Positions 12,001 through 47,300 of a DNA stretch of 64,000 nt are shown here, piece after piece. The notes beneath the pieces were generated by a model that saw only the letters and a program-made list of their open reading frames with translations, had not been told where the DNA came from and ran no database searches. Source of the DNA: Pomacea canaliculata. Taxonomy: Eukaryota > Mollusca > Gastropoda > Architaenioglossa > Ampullariidae. Both the position numbers and the translations under genes were made by a program. Positions within the stretch are counted from its first letter, which is position 1. The number at the start of each line of letters is the position of its first letter. The stretch lies in NCBI RefSeq assembly GCF_003073045.1, contig NC_037599.1:930001-994000 (forward strand), written 5' to 3'.

Positions 12001-13816
12001 CTCTGCTTTTCAACAGTGGTTGTTTTAAGTTACTAATGTTATCAGGAACGCCCAGATGGGTTTCCATGATTACTCAAAAATAAACAAAAGGATGATCCAA
12101 TGTCAGTGATAATGTATAGTAATATGCTATAAATATATATATAAGGTGACCAGACTTTAGGTGGGACTGTCCCGCTTTTGACCTCTTGTCCCGCCTGCTC
12201 ATCGGGCGGGACACCCAATGTCCCGCTTTCTGGCAAGTCCATCAAATGTCCCGGTTGTCTTTAAAAATCACTTTTTTCGGCGTTCTTTGACGGTGACGAC
12301 ACCATCATCGGCACGTGTCCCGCTTTCGCCCCAGAAACGTCTGCTCACCTTATATATAAGTATTACTTGCATTCTGAAAATGTCAGATATAAATTTCTAG
12401 TTATTCAAGATAACTGTAAAGGGCAGCATGATTGCAACATTTCTTTCTTCGTGGTTGGGTTCTAAAATAATTCCTAAAATATGAGTAGAGAATTGTGCTT
12501 AATTTTCAAGGTATTAGCCATCAAATATGGGCCTTCTCACCTACCATGGAAAGCAGAAGAAAATCACTCTTCTACGCTGGAGAGTTCTGTTTTGCGCAAG
12601 TAGTATTTGTAACAGTCTGGTTTAGTTCAGCAAATCTATGCATGTCTTCGAGTCAAATGAAGGAACATTTCTCAGGTTGTCATATTCAAGAAGCTTTCTC
12701 CTACCCCCCTGCTCTAGGATTTCGGAATATGGCCCTACAGATTAAAACTTTATTTAGTAGTTTCAACTGAGGTGGTTTTTTTTTTTTTTTTTGTTTGGGG
12801 GGTGGGGGTACTTAAAAATGTCCGACCTAATTTACTCAACAGACACATAAATCTTTTCTAGATCAAAATTTAATTAGCAATGATCGCAGACATTGCATTC
12901 TATGTTGTATTATTATTATTATTGATTCTTTGTAATTTGATAGATGGTTAATTTCCAGCATTGCATTTTCATGTTTATAGGTACAACTGTCTATAATGAT
13001 TTTTTTTTTTTACCATTAAATGTAACAAAATATTTGATTTATCAATGTGAAACATATTTCTTCATTTAGCTGCATGTAAAATTTACTGTTGACTTGCAAC
13101 TGTTTGCATTAAACATTTAAGCTTTTAGCCAGCAATCCTACTTGGTTTTAATAGCTTGTTCATTTGTATAGTTGGCATTGCTTTCTTAGTTTTATAGAAA
13201 GTCCAAGAATTGCTTGTACTATACAAGTGACTGGATAAAAATCATTTTAGAAATATTTTGAGAGCATGATATGGGAACAAAGTTCGCACAGATCTGTATA
13301 TACAGATGTTAATCCACTGGCGTTTGTAACCAGTGTCGCCAGGAAATGACAGTACAAACTCCATCTGAGTGTCAAATAGAATATTCAGCAACATCATGTC
13401 CTGGTCGGTTTCCTTAAATCAAGGATAGCATCTTTCCTCTTTGAATTCAGGTCATGCAGACGACGCTATTTTTAGGAATACTACCCTTTTGTCACTTACT
13501 GTTTTCTCAACAAATCCAGGTTTAATTACGAACAAGACATTAATATTTCTTATGATTCTTTATCATTAAATACCACCAAAATATGCTTTTTGTGATAATT
13601 TGTTTTTTATTCCAAATATTTTGGAAGAGCGCTCATGTTTCCCTTTAACAGGGTGACCTAACTATTCATTTTTCTTCCTTCAGGCAGTGGTTTGAATACG
13701 GTATTGTGATCAACAAATCTGAGGTGGCGTTCTCCGACCCAACTTCTGATGGTCAACATTTTGCTGAAAAGTATACTGGCACTGCAGATTTTCTGGTCTA
13801 TAAATATGCTGTTTAA
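3099..13816 (+). CDS. ESCO2: ESCO1/ESCO2-like cohesin N-acetyltransferase (9 coding exons, 640 aa)
   Basis: The family acetylates SMC3 to establish sister-chromatid cohesion in S phase. Exons: 3099-3169, 4446-5516, 7689-7797, 8125-8256, 9119-9214, 10116-10193, 10832-10897, 11015-11181, 13684-13816; all junctions are GT-AG and the 1923-base sum stays in frame. Residues 1-400 are basic, Ser/Pro-rich and probably disordered, as in ESCO tails. The C2H2-like finger follows DAGQKQFG: C429, C432, H447, H451. The GNAT domain (about 462-640) has RLWVYQPYRKQGIASRLID, an acetyl-CoA loop, then AFSDPTSDG and the typical end GTADFLVYKYAV. The first exon has an acceptor at 3082, so a non-coding exon lies upstream. 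The start at 3099 fits the splice phase; M at 4462 is an alternative. ESCO1 and ESCO2 cannot be told apart by eye; length (human ESCO2 about 601 aa) favours ESCO2. The gene is tail to tail with the helicase gene. Confidence 0.92.
3190..3545 (-). mobile_element. RTE-like LINE 3' fragment with an internal duplication
   Basis: The - strand encodes the C-terminal part of a LINE polyprotein: STFLYGNKTWTLHTVER (family pattern LLYGxETWTL), then KEWTDNLHEWTSLSNNAA and QVMRENRDHIVR (family pattern RWxDNIxEWTGL...AxxNRxxWR). The region AA-QVMREN/WTSL is present twice in tandem at about 3276-3325 and 3342-3391. A short ATC-rich stretch at 3196-3225 is probably the simple-repeat 3' tail. The piece lies in the first coding intron of the ESCO-like gene, antisense to it. 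Confidence 0.65.
3683..3870 (+). repeat. Possible SINE
   Basis: TATAGTGCACTGG (about 3696) and AGTTCAGGACTCA (about 3720) have the spacing and rough shape of A and B boxes of a tRNA-derived SINE. I see no clear tail or target duplication. Intronic, low confidence. Confidence 0.22.
4160..4331. mobile_element. 172-bp MITE with 13-bp terminal inverted repeats
   Basis: The left end CAGGGCTTCTGCT (4160-4172) is matched perfectly in inverse at 4319-4331. The flanks repeat TATAAT (4154-4159 and 4332-4337). The interior is non-coding and carries repeated GGGGTCCC motifs. The CAGGG ends recall hAT elements, but only 6 of the expected 8 duplicated bases are seen. It ends about 115 bases before the large ESCO exon. 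Confidence 0.75.
5927..7028 (+). mobile_element. hAT-type non-autonomous element with a zinc-finger relic
   Basis: The ends CAGGGTTCGCAGGG (5927-5940) and the inverse of CAGGGTTCCCAGGG (7015-7028) match at 13 of 14 bases. Both subterminal regions carry many copies of GTCCTTAC, as hAT subterminal repeats do. At 6284-6490 short frames read MPGKCSF and ARYAACEISLYLSSMGESVL followed by KKHMLTDRHKKRMK, which resembles the BED/C2H2-like finger at the N-terminus of hAT transposases (C-x-x-C...L-x-x-H...H-K). The frame is broken and the rest of a transposase is missing. No clear 8-bp duplication is visible. It lies in an ESCO intron. Confidence 0.65.
7891..8057. mobile_element. MITE with long imperfect inverted repeats and TA duplication
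   Basis: CAGGTAGTCCTCG (from 7893) is inverted exactly at the right end (to 8055), and the arms continue imperfectly (GTTACGAC versus CTTACGAC). TA flanks both sides, as for Tc1/mariner-type MITEs. It has no coding content and sits in the ESCO intron between 7797 and 8125. Confidence 0.75.
8302..8575 (-). mobile_element. LINE 3' end (Rex1/CR1-like C-terminus and tail)
   Basis: On the - strand KASYQRSFMPAAITVLNTIH, then KDS and a stop, matches the RFKKSFIPxAIxxLN end typical of CR1/Rex1-like LINE proteins. About 190 bases of untranslated sequence follow and end in AATAAAGTTTGATTTGATC, a short-repeat LINE tail. The 5' part is missing, as usual for truncated insertions. It is antisense to ESCO, in an intron. 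Confidence 0.65.
9643..9836 (-). mobile_element. LINE C-terminal fragment
   Basis: The - strand reads RVHSIVADASHLSNELLCML, then FGVRYRHVQDTT and QQSFFAEAVAYLNSAV. This follows the LINE C-terminal pattern (xHxIxxDxSHPL...LLPSGRRYR...FxxSFxPxAVxxLN). A TAATAATAATA stretch at 9643-9653 sits at the - strand 3' end as a likely tail. It is degenerate and lies in an ESCO intron. Confidence 0.55.
12141..12353. mobile_element. MITE rich in TGTCCCGC motifs
   Basis: The left end ATAAGGTGACCAGAC and the right end (inverse ATAAGGTGAGCAGAC) differ by one base. The interior repeats GTCCCGC several times on both strands, typical of hAT-like MITE subterminal repeats. Both flanks are TA repeats, so the target duplication cannot be read. 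It lies in the long last ESCO intron. Confidence 0.65.
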
Positions 13817-13830
13817 GGAGTGGCATGATG

Positions 13831-14346
13831 AATAAAGTGCAACATTTTTTTGTTACTTCTTGTCTACAAGGCCCATGGTTTTTTACAGGCAGTCCAGGAG
13901 ATTGCCAGGATTGTTTTCAGTTGACTCACGTTTTATGACAGACTTTGAAGTTTGATCCTTGTGTTGTGATGGTCAAGAACTGTGAAGCATGTACATCTGT
14001 TGATTTCGGGAAGATTTCTGACATTTGAATGTTATTACATTTTACATAATGTATTTGTTTTATGGTGAGTGCTACAAGGCACAAGACTGAGGACTCATGT
14101 TTGAAGTGGGACATATGGTCAAATGACTGCTAAAGACATCTCAAACAGAAAACAGTGCAATATTCTAAAGCAAATATATTTTTGGGAATTTTAAGAGGAA
14201 AAAGAGCCAGCCACTTCACAGAAAAACAGCACTTTTAAACACTTCTAGACTTTGGCCATAGTCTCACTTTAGTCCTAGTATTTACAGGCCATAAAATGGT
14301 GTGATTCATTTTAATGTTTATTTTGTAATTGTCTCATAGAAATAAA
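13831..14346 (+). terminator. Two poly(A) signals for the ESCO-like gene
   Basis: AATAAA occurs 15 bases after the stop codon (13831-13836) and again at 14341-14346. The first would give an almost absent 3' UTR, the second one of about 530 bases. Confidence 0.5.
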
Positions 14347-14525
14347 AATTATCTTGCAACTGCATTTATTGTTACACAGAAAGGATTTGTTGTGTCCAAA
14401 ATATTTGGACTTAACTGATGCAGCACTTTGTCCTGCCCCAATTGAGCCTGTTTACCCTTAGGGTGACCCACATGTAATATCCCATACAAGCATATTCCCA
14501 AGATGGAAACCTGTATTCCATGTAT

Positions 14526-14531
14526 TTTATT
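14526..14531 (-). terminator. Poly(A) signal for the DDX43-like gene
   Basis: AATAAA on the - strand lies 276 bases past the helicase stop codon. A second one is at 14365-14370. Transcripts using the second would run into the 3' end of the convergent ESCO-like gene. Confidence 0.45.
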
Positions 14532-14806
14532 TTGATCAAATGGCAAAGTCTTGCAGCATTATTTTTTTTTAACATTGTACTACAATTGCCTGCTTACCCA
14601 CAAACACAATCAAGAAAAGGAAAATGGACAAATGTTTTTGGAAATACAACAGAGCTACAATCCAAGTATTGATCGTCGCATAACATTAACACAACTGGCC
14701 AACCAGAAGAATGGTTTACCGGCTGGTAGTAGTCAAGGAATGAACACAAAATGGTCAATATGCAGATTTGTACTGTTACCAACTTTTCTCTTTCCAGGTT
14801 TCACTC

Positions 14807-40909
<26,103 letters not shown>

Positions 40910-40945
40910 TGTGGCTTTCTGTTTAAAACGCGTTTGGCGGAAAAT
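40910..40945 (-). promoter_or_regulatory. E2F-like site just upstream of the DDX43-like start codon
   Basis: TTTGGCGGAAAA (40933-40944) lies 24-35 bases upstream of the ATG and fits the E2F consensus TTTSSCGC and the common TTTGGCGG(G)AAA form. I see no TATA box. Function is inferred from the motif and position only. Confidence 0.4.
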
Positions 40946-41277
40946 GTCCAGTCCGCATGTGGTGAAATCTGTATTCGGAGTAACGATACGACCTGCAGCA
41001 AACTATTTTACCTTGTACATTGACAATGTTCCCTCGATAGAGAAAATTTCATAAGAAGTTTGCATATTTTCTCTACGTTATTTGTGCTGTAAGATTATGT
41101 TAATACAGTCAGTTAAATAATAGACAACACGTGGCGTCGTCTCAACGCGCCCCTTTTTGTCCATAGCATGCACCTTCAGTTTTGTGAATCCGCGTTGGTA
41201 CGAGTTTTCTTTATCGCCTATTTCAGACTTTAAAAGACAGTTTCAGATCCGCGACGCGTAGGCACGACGTGTGCAGC

Positions 41278-41892
41278 AACGTGATTTTCGTGCCTCTAAT
41301 GTGTGAAACACCCGTTGTGTGAAAGCGATTGAGACGGGAACGCGAATGCACAGGCAATAACTGCATTGACAAGTCACACCCACGTTGAGCGAGACTCCAC
41401 GTTGAAGCGAGGTATGCGAAGAGAATGCACTAAACCTTACAGAAAAAAATACTACAAAATTAAATTTAACAGTTGAGAAACAAATGAAACTTTTATGTTC
41501 AAATAATTACAGCTTGCAAAGAGATGTGGATAGTGGACTATTTTGGTTTGATATCCCTGCGCGAGTGGGTGCTTGATCGTCTGCTAAAGATTAACTACAT
41601 GTCAAATTTAAATGAAAATAACATGAAAAAGCTAAACACATACAACTCACACTTTATTATTGGTTTTGATTTTTTAAAAAAAATACCACGAAAATGTCTG
41701 CTAATCTATTCAGCAACACTAGAAGATCCATAGTTTCTACGCATGAGCGATGAGCATACTTCGCTTCTACGTGGAATCTCTCTCAACGTCGAGTCTTGTG
41801 GGTGTGACTTGTCAGGTATTGCCTGTGCATTCGCGTTCACGCCTCAATCGCTTTCACACAACGGGTACGCTTAGAGGCATGAAAATCACGGT
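41278..41892. repeat. Foldback element with about 145-bp inverted arms
   Basis: The left arm, 41278 to about 41425 (from ACGTGATTTTCGTGCCTCTA), returns inverted at about 41748-41892 with a few small gaps. For example GCGAATGCACAGGCAATA and ACAAGTCACACCCAC are identical in both arms. The 320-base centre is AT-rich and non-coding. The arms are GC-richer and contain many CGs, unlike the surroundings. It sits about 370 bases upstream of the DDX43-like start. Confidence 0.8.
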
Positions 41893-42273
41893 TATGTATC
41901 ATGTTAAAGAGATTATCATATCCCATTCGCCTGTCAAATTATACCAAACATTCAACAGAAGCCCAGATGAAATTTCCAGACTCTTCAGCAAAATGATAGA
42001 CTATTTGTACAATACACACAAGCATCATCTTCGTCAGCTGAACCACTGGTGGCTACAGCAGGCAGGTATGAAGAGATGCCCAAAACTGTGCTCCTTTAGT
42101 CCACAGCATTGGTTTTTTTCAATGGAACTGTGAGGGCAATAACAATTAGGCCTGGATTATGTCAAAAAGAAGTGTTCAGGGGCCATAAAAGGCAACATTC
42201 CTTGAAATTTTAGTCCACCGTGTTCCCCAATGGCATCATTGGCCACCTGTTTGGGCCTGTTAAAGGGCTAAGG

Positions 42274-42472
42274 CAGCGGTTCTCAACCTTTTACTTGTGA
42301 CGCCCCCCTGACGAACAAAGGTACGTCCGCGCGCCCCCCTTAGCCAGCAATGTATCAATTAATTTCACTAATACCGGTATAAGAAACTTCAAAAATGACC
42401 ACCTTCGCGCCCCCCTTGTAAGCACGTCAAGCCCTCCAAGGGGGGGCGCACCCTACCGTTTGAGAACCGCGG
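42274..42472. mobile_element. hAT MITE with perfect 8-bp duplication
   Basis: The left end CAGCGGTTCTCAAC and right end (inverse CCGCGGTTCTCAAA) are flanked by GGCTAAGG on both sides (42266-42273 and 42473-42480). The 199-bp interior has runs of GCGCCCCCC near both ends. This is a classic non-autonomous hAT with its target duplication intact. Confidence 0.85.
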
Positions 42473-43194
42473 GGCTAAGGCATGACACTGACACTGTCCT
42501 AAGAGAAAGTGGTTTGCTCAATGCAATAGAAAATCACTTCCATGGAAGATGGTGCACCTTTTTATTAATTATATGGTTATCAGGCTTATCTGTAAAGTCA
42601 GCACCTGATTTCACCATTTTGACTCAGGAAGAGCAACAATTTAATGTAGAAATGTGCAAAATTCATATTTCAGTGGAATGAGGCATTTTTTCATTTCTCA
42701 ACTATAACAAGGGCTTAAAACTCTTGCTGCACCCGGTGGGGAAGTATTACATTATTGTAACTTTATTAACTGTCATCCTTCCCATGTGGCAGTGTCACAC
42801 CATCAAGTTTTGGGGTAACTCGATCCCATCTTCTTGAAGAGTATCTCCATTCATAACTTCTCCCAATTCCTCTCCCTCCTCACATAAAAATATTTGCTAT
42901 GAACCTTTTTTTAATCTTTATATCTATTTGTTGTGGATTTGTAAGACACATGCAAAGCATTTGTAATGGAATAAGTTATATAAATACAAATTATTAATTT
43001 CAGTAAAGATGCACATCTGGATTTTTTAAGTCAATACTGTTGAAACAAAGGAAAAACCACCTGAATTACACACCAGACTAACTATAGCATTTGCTGTTCA
43101 CATCTGAAGTTGTCAGCAGGAAAACTAAATAGTCAGGACATCAGTTCACTTATATGCATTTTAATGAATGACACAAAGTAGAACTAAACCAAAA

Positions 43195-44395
43195 GGTTTT
43201 AAAGTAATTGTTCTCAAAATTTTTGTAGAGTCAAAAGAAGAGCATTCCGCTCAGCCTTGGATGATTCAAAATTTTTTTGCTCTAGGGCCAGCTCTTGTCT
43301 CCTCAGCTCCAGCTCTGCCAGTGTTTCTTGTTTCTTGTTCCATCAGAAGATCATTAGGCTTTTTCTTTTTTGAAGAAGGCATTGCATCTGCACACATATA
43401 AGTGCATAAACAGATTATTTTTTCAAAGAGGCATTCTTCAGACTATCCTATGAGCAGCAAAAACAGATTCACACTTACTTGACTAGAATAGTGGTGGGAT
43501 AGGAGCATTTGCAGCCTGGATTACAGTTTTTCTCATTAATCGAGGAAACTAGGAGCAACTACTGACCACATACTATTCATCATCCCTTTAAAACATTTTT
43601 TAGACAACATGTTTGCATGTTATGCTGCATGCATATCTGTCATTCTTTGTAAAGTGCCATGTTGGCCCCCCTAGGGCAGGGATATGTCACTATGTAACTT
43701 TATTTATATTGTATCAATACTCAGAAGAAACTCTGCCTGGAAACCCTCCAGGTAACCTGCCGTTCCCAAGCCCAGATGAAGGAGGAGGGTTGCAAACCTA
43801 CCATGTAAAACAACCATGCTACAGAAACCGCGAATGCCACACAAGCACGAGAGTCTGACGGGAAGATCCCTCTTCAGAAAGGCCTGTGACGTGTGTTGGC
43901 TAAAGCCCTCGGGAGGTCAGCTCACTGACCCATCTTCTCATGGTCAAGGCAAAAATCCAGGATAGGGACCTGGAACATCAGAACCCTATACAAGAGGGTT
44001 GCAGCCCTATGCGCCACTGGGAGGGAATAGGAAGAAGAAGAATACTCAGGTGGATAAAAGCAACAATGATATTTTACTGGGAGCATACTGTCCTCTTTCT
44101 GGCTTCACAATGTGCTGTCACACTACCTTTGTTATTTTTTATGTTTATGTATTGTTTGACGTGCAAGATTAGTCTTCTCTTACCTTCAATTTCATTGCTG
44201 GATGAAGAAGGTCCAGCAACAGCTTCGTTTTCTTTTCTTTTTTGTGACTGTATTTCTGCAGCACATTGCCTCTGCTCCTCTTCATCTTTTTTGCTGAGTT
44301 TTTACCCCCCCTCTTCGTCTTCTATACTTTCTTTAATTCCTATAATTTCTAACAGCAGATGATCCTTTTTTAAGTTCCTCTTCATCTTTACCTGA
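43195..44395 (-). pseudogene. Fragment of an unidentified gene with a charged, helical C-terminus
   Basis: On the - strand an exon-like segment ending 44184 (KKDEEEQRQCAAEIQ, KRKENEAVAGPSSSSNEIE, then a GT donor) joins in phase to one starting 43387 (DAMPSSKKKKPNDLLMEQE). After about 20 codons the likely reading changes frame to TLAELELRRQELALEQKNFE. Upstream a second KDEEE-like segment (about 44390-44310) contains stops. The charged E/K/R helical ending recalls Myb/SANT-like proteins that travel with DNA transposons, but nothing diagnostic is visible. It is probably a decaying gene. Confidence 0.35.
43725..44040 (+). mobile_element. 316-bp SINE-like derivative of an RTE-like LINE
   Basis: The element is flanked by AATACTCAG (43716-43724 and 44041-44049). 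Its interior contains CTACCATGTAAAA...CTACAGAAAC, resembling the 5' leader of the full-length LINEs here, and AGGGACCTGGAACATCAGAA, which in frame gives the TWNIRTLY-like start of an APE endonuclease. A GAAGAAGAAG tail follows directly. It therefore looks like the head of a LINE joined to a short 3' end, a non-autonomous retroposon. Confidence 0.6.
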
Positions 44396-44399
44396 TCTA

Positions 44400-47300
44400 A
44401 AATTGAAAGAAATGCATTAATGTAGATTTGACTTTTTTTTTTTCTCCCTCTCTCACAGACATACTTTTGGGACCAGTCCCGAGTACTTGTGGTTTTATGC
44501 TTTCATTATTTCTAAAATGTTCACATACTGGTTTAGAATAATTGTTCCAGTATATTTTGTTCATTCATGACTTACTTTGCTTCCCTTATATTATGGGTGC
44601 ATTTAAATAGTGAAGAATTGAAATTTGTTAGTACTAGCGATGAATTAAAAGTAGTAAACATTGTAATTACTCAACACAGATGAGTTGAAATTATGACTGA
44701 CAAGTAGTAAGTTGAAATGCAGTACCTGAAACTGAGTTAGTATTATATGGATTTAGGAGCTATTTTAGCAGCATAAGCCAAATGTCTTTTTTTACATTCC
44801 AACACTTTCCTTTGGTGTATATAATAAGGTTGTACACAAACTTATTAAGTTTTAGATTTCTCGTGGTATGCATCTTTCCATTGACAGGACCAATAGTTAT
44901 GAATTGACTTTTTTTTAAAAATCACTTTAACACCATGAAATAAAAATGTTTTTGTGGACTCCAAATGTGTTTTGCTTGATTGTACTCTGCTACTTGTATG
45001 CAAGTTTGTGCATGATTGTGAGGAAACAAAAATACATACTCCACTTAGTTGGTATATGTTAAAATGTTGCCAATGTCCCTAGATACAACCAAAAGAAATT
45101 GTGACAACTCTACTACATGGATAACTTTGTGATATGAAACAGACATGACAATGAAAAGAAATTACAGACGGAAAAAGCATACAGTCACTTAGCAGTTCTT
45201 TTTTTCTGAGCTTCTCAGCATGCTTCGTTTTGTTTTTGAGGGGAGTAGTTGTCTTGTGTTTAGGGTTGTTCATTTGAGTCTTTGTCCAATTTTTTGCTTT
45301 GCCTTTTGGTCTGCATAGGTGTGTGAACTTGCATCTTTGTGCACTTGCCTTTCTTCTGGATTGAGCTCTTTGTTAAGTAAAGAAATGCTCTATACTATAG
45401 AGAACTTGTAGTCTTGGCAGTCTGTTATTTTACTTACTCGAAGGTCTGTTGTGCAGATTCTTAAGTGTATGCTGGCATTCTGATCTATCCTGATTCTACC
45501 TGCTTGGCAATCTGTGCTTGTTTCTTGTTGACTCTTTTTGTTTCTTTGCAGATTGTGTTGATTCTACTTGTTTGGCTGATTGTTTTTTGGGTGTTGATTC
45601 TTCTCTCAGCAGTCTTTGTTGAGAGCCTTTGGCTCTTGGTCACCTGAAAGCTCATCTTATCACCCAACTTCCCGGTTTGCACAGTATTCTATGAATGTCT
45701 GTTTCTTCTGGGCTAGATGCAACTCTAAAAATGTGCTATAAAAATTCAATTGGCACAAACGTTTGTGACCATTTTTTTTTCACTAGGGACCATCTATTAC
45801 CCTCGGGCTCCTGCCCTTTAGATCATACTTTATAGACATTTTTGGTTTTAAGGTTCTGTCCTTCTCACAATGTCTTACATCATTTACATGATAATTAAAG
45901 TTCTTTCCACAAGTGGATCGGTGACAACACTCATAGCAACTTTAACAGCTTGCCCCAAATACAAAATGTTTCCTTCCGTAAGATGTGTAGCTAATTATCC
46001 CTTATCATCGATAGCTTTTTTTTCTCACTATTTTTAAGTCTTTAAATAAAGGGTCATGGTTTAATTGCAGCCTCATCCCCAGCACACTCCTCTATTTCAA
46101 CTTACAATAGGAGGAGGTGACTTAATGTAGATCCTTTTCTGCGGAAACTCGAACAATAAATGTAAGATTAGTTTCCTCGGGAAAGGACATAGAAAGATGA
46201 AGTGTACCGATGATTTATTGGTTAATGCAGATTTTTATGAGGAATGCACTGATTCCTTAAACCACTCTCAAATCCATGGAAACATAGGCACCCAGTGCTG
46301 GCAAGATTTTTTTTCTTTTGCATGAAGCTCATCATACGACCCTGAAGGAAATTCTAAAAAGCTATTTTCTTGTCAAAATCAAGTTTCTGTCATCATTACA
46401 GTTGAGCTGCTGAGCAGATACTTGCTCAGGAATGGCTTTAGGTTTCAGAAACTGCAAGCAGTCTAAGTCAACTTGACCATTACCCCATGTATTTAGTGAA
46501 AGACCAGATATTCTCTCTGCTGCTGGAAGAATTCTTCTTCATAATAAAAAACACAAAAATGAAGACGCTAAGCAAAAAGAAGAAATACTTATTTCTTTAG
46601 TATAGTGAAAAATTTCCGACCACTATATGTTTTTATCTTAAATAATTTCTGCCTACTTATTGTATTTAGTTAATAGCTGGTACAAAAGAAAAACATCGTA
46701 CGTGAGAAAGAAAGTCACTGCTGTCTAACGAGTAATATTACTAAAATTAGCGTGCCAGCACATAGAGCTACGTAGATACTTCGTCACTCAGCTTCCCTAG
46801 TCAGAAACTTTTATTTGAACCAATGCTCTATCCCCATTCACTAATGGTAGTTCATTTACTGAGCGTAGGAAAAACTTTCTCTGCTGTATTGAATAGGAGC
46901 GACACATGATGGACTTCCGTTATCTTCTGTGCCGAAAATCTATGCAAGGGAAACGACCGCATGTTACATCATTTCACCATGGACGTGTGCTTTCTCGAAT
47001 ATCCTGGACTGCTGGCAAGACGATTTTTTTTTTTCCAGTTAACTGCTAAAATGAGGCATTAGACGACATAGCTTCCGGTTTATTCATTTTCTTTGTTTAG
47101 GTTCGCCGAAACCAGAAATAAGAGTTGGTCTTGGCAGATGTCAATCCACCTATACACGTCCCTGATCTTTTACCATAGGAATTTATCGTTTTCCATAACC
47201 CTTGGCCTTTCTTAATCACCTTTAAGAGAAAGTTATCTTAGGACAGATATCTCATCCATGCAACTGCGCGACTTCACAAATTCATGTTTGTAACTGTTCC

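Noticed and set aside
45465-45682. Overlapping open frames on both strands with repeating TTG-TT-rich units
   Set aside because: They are explained by a degenerate low-complexity repeat.
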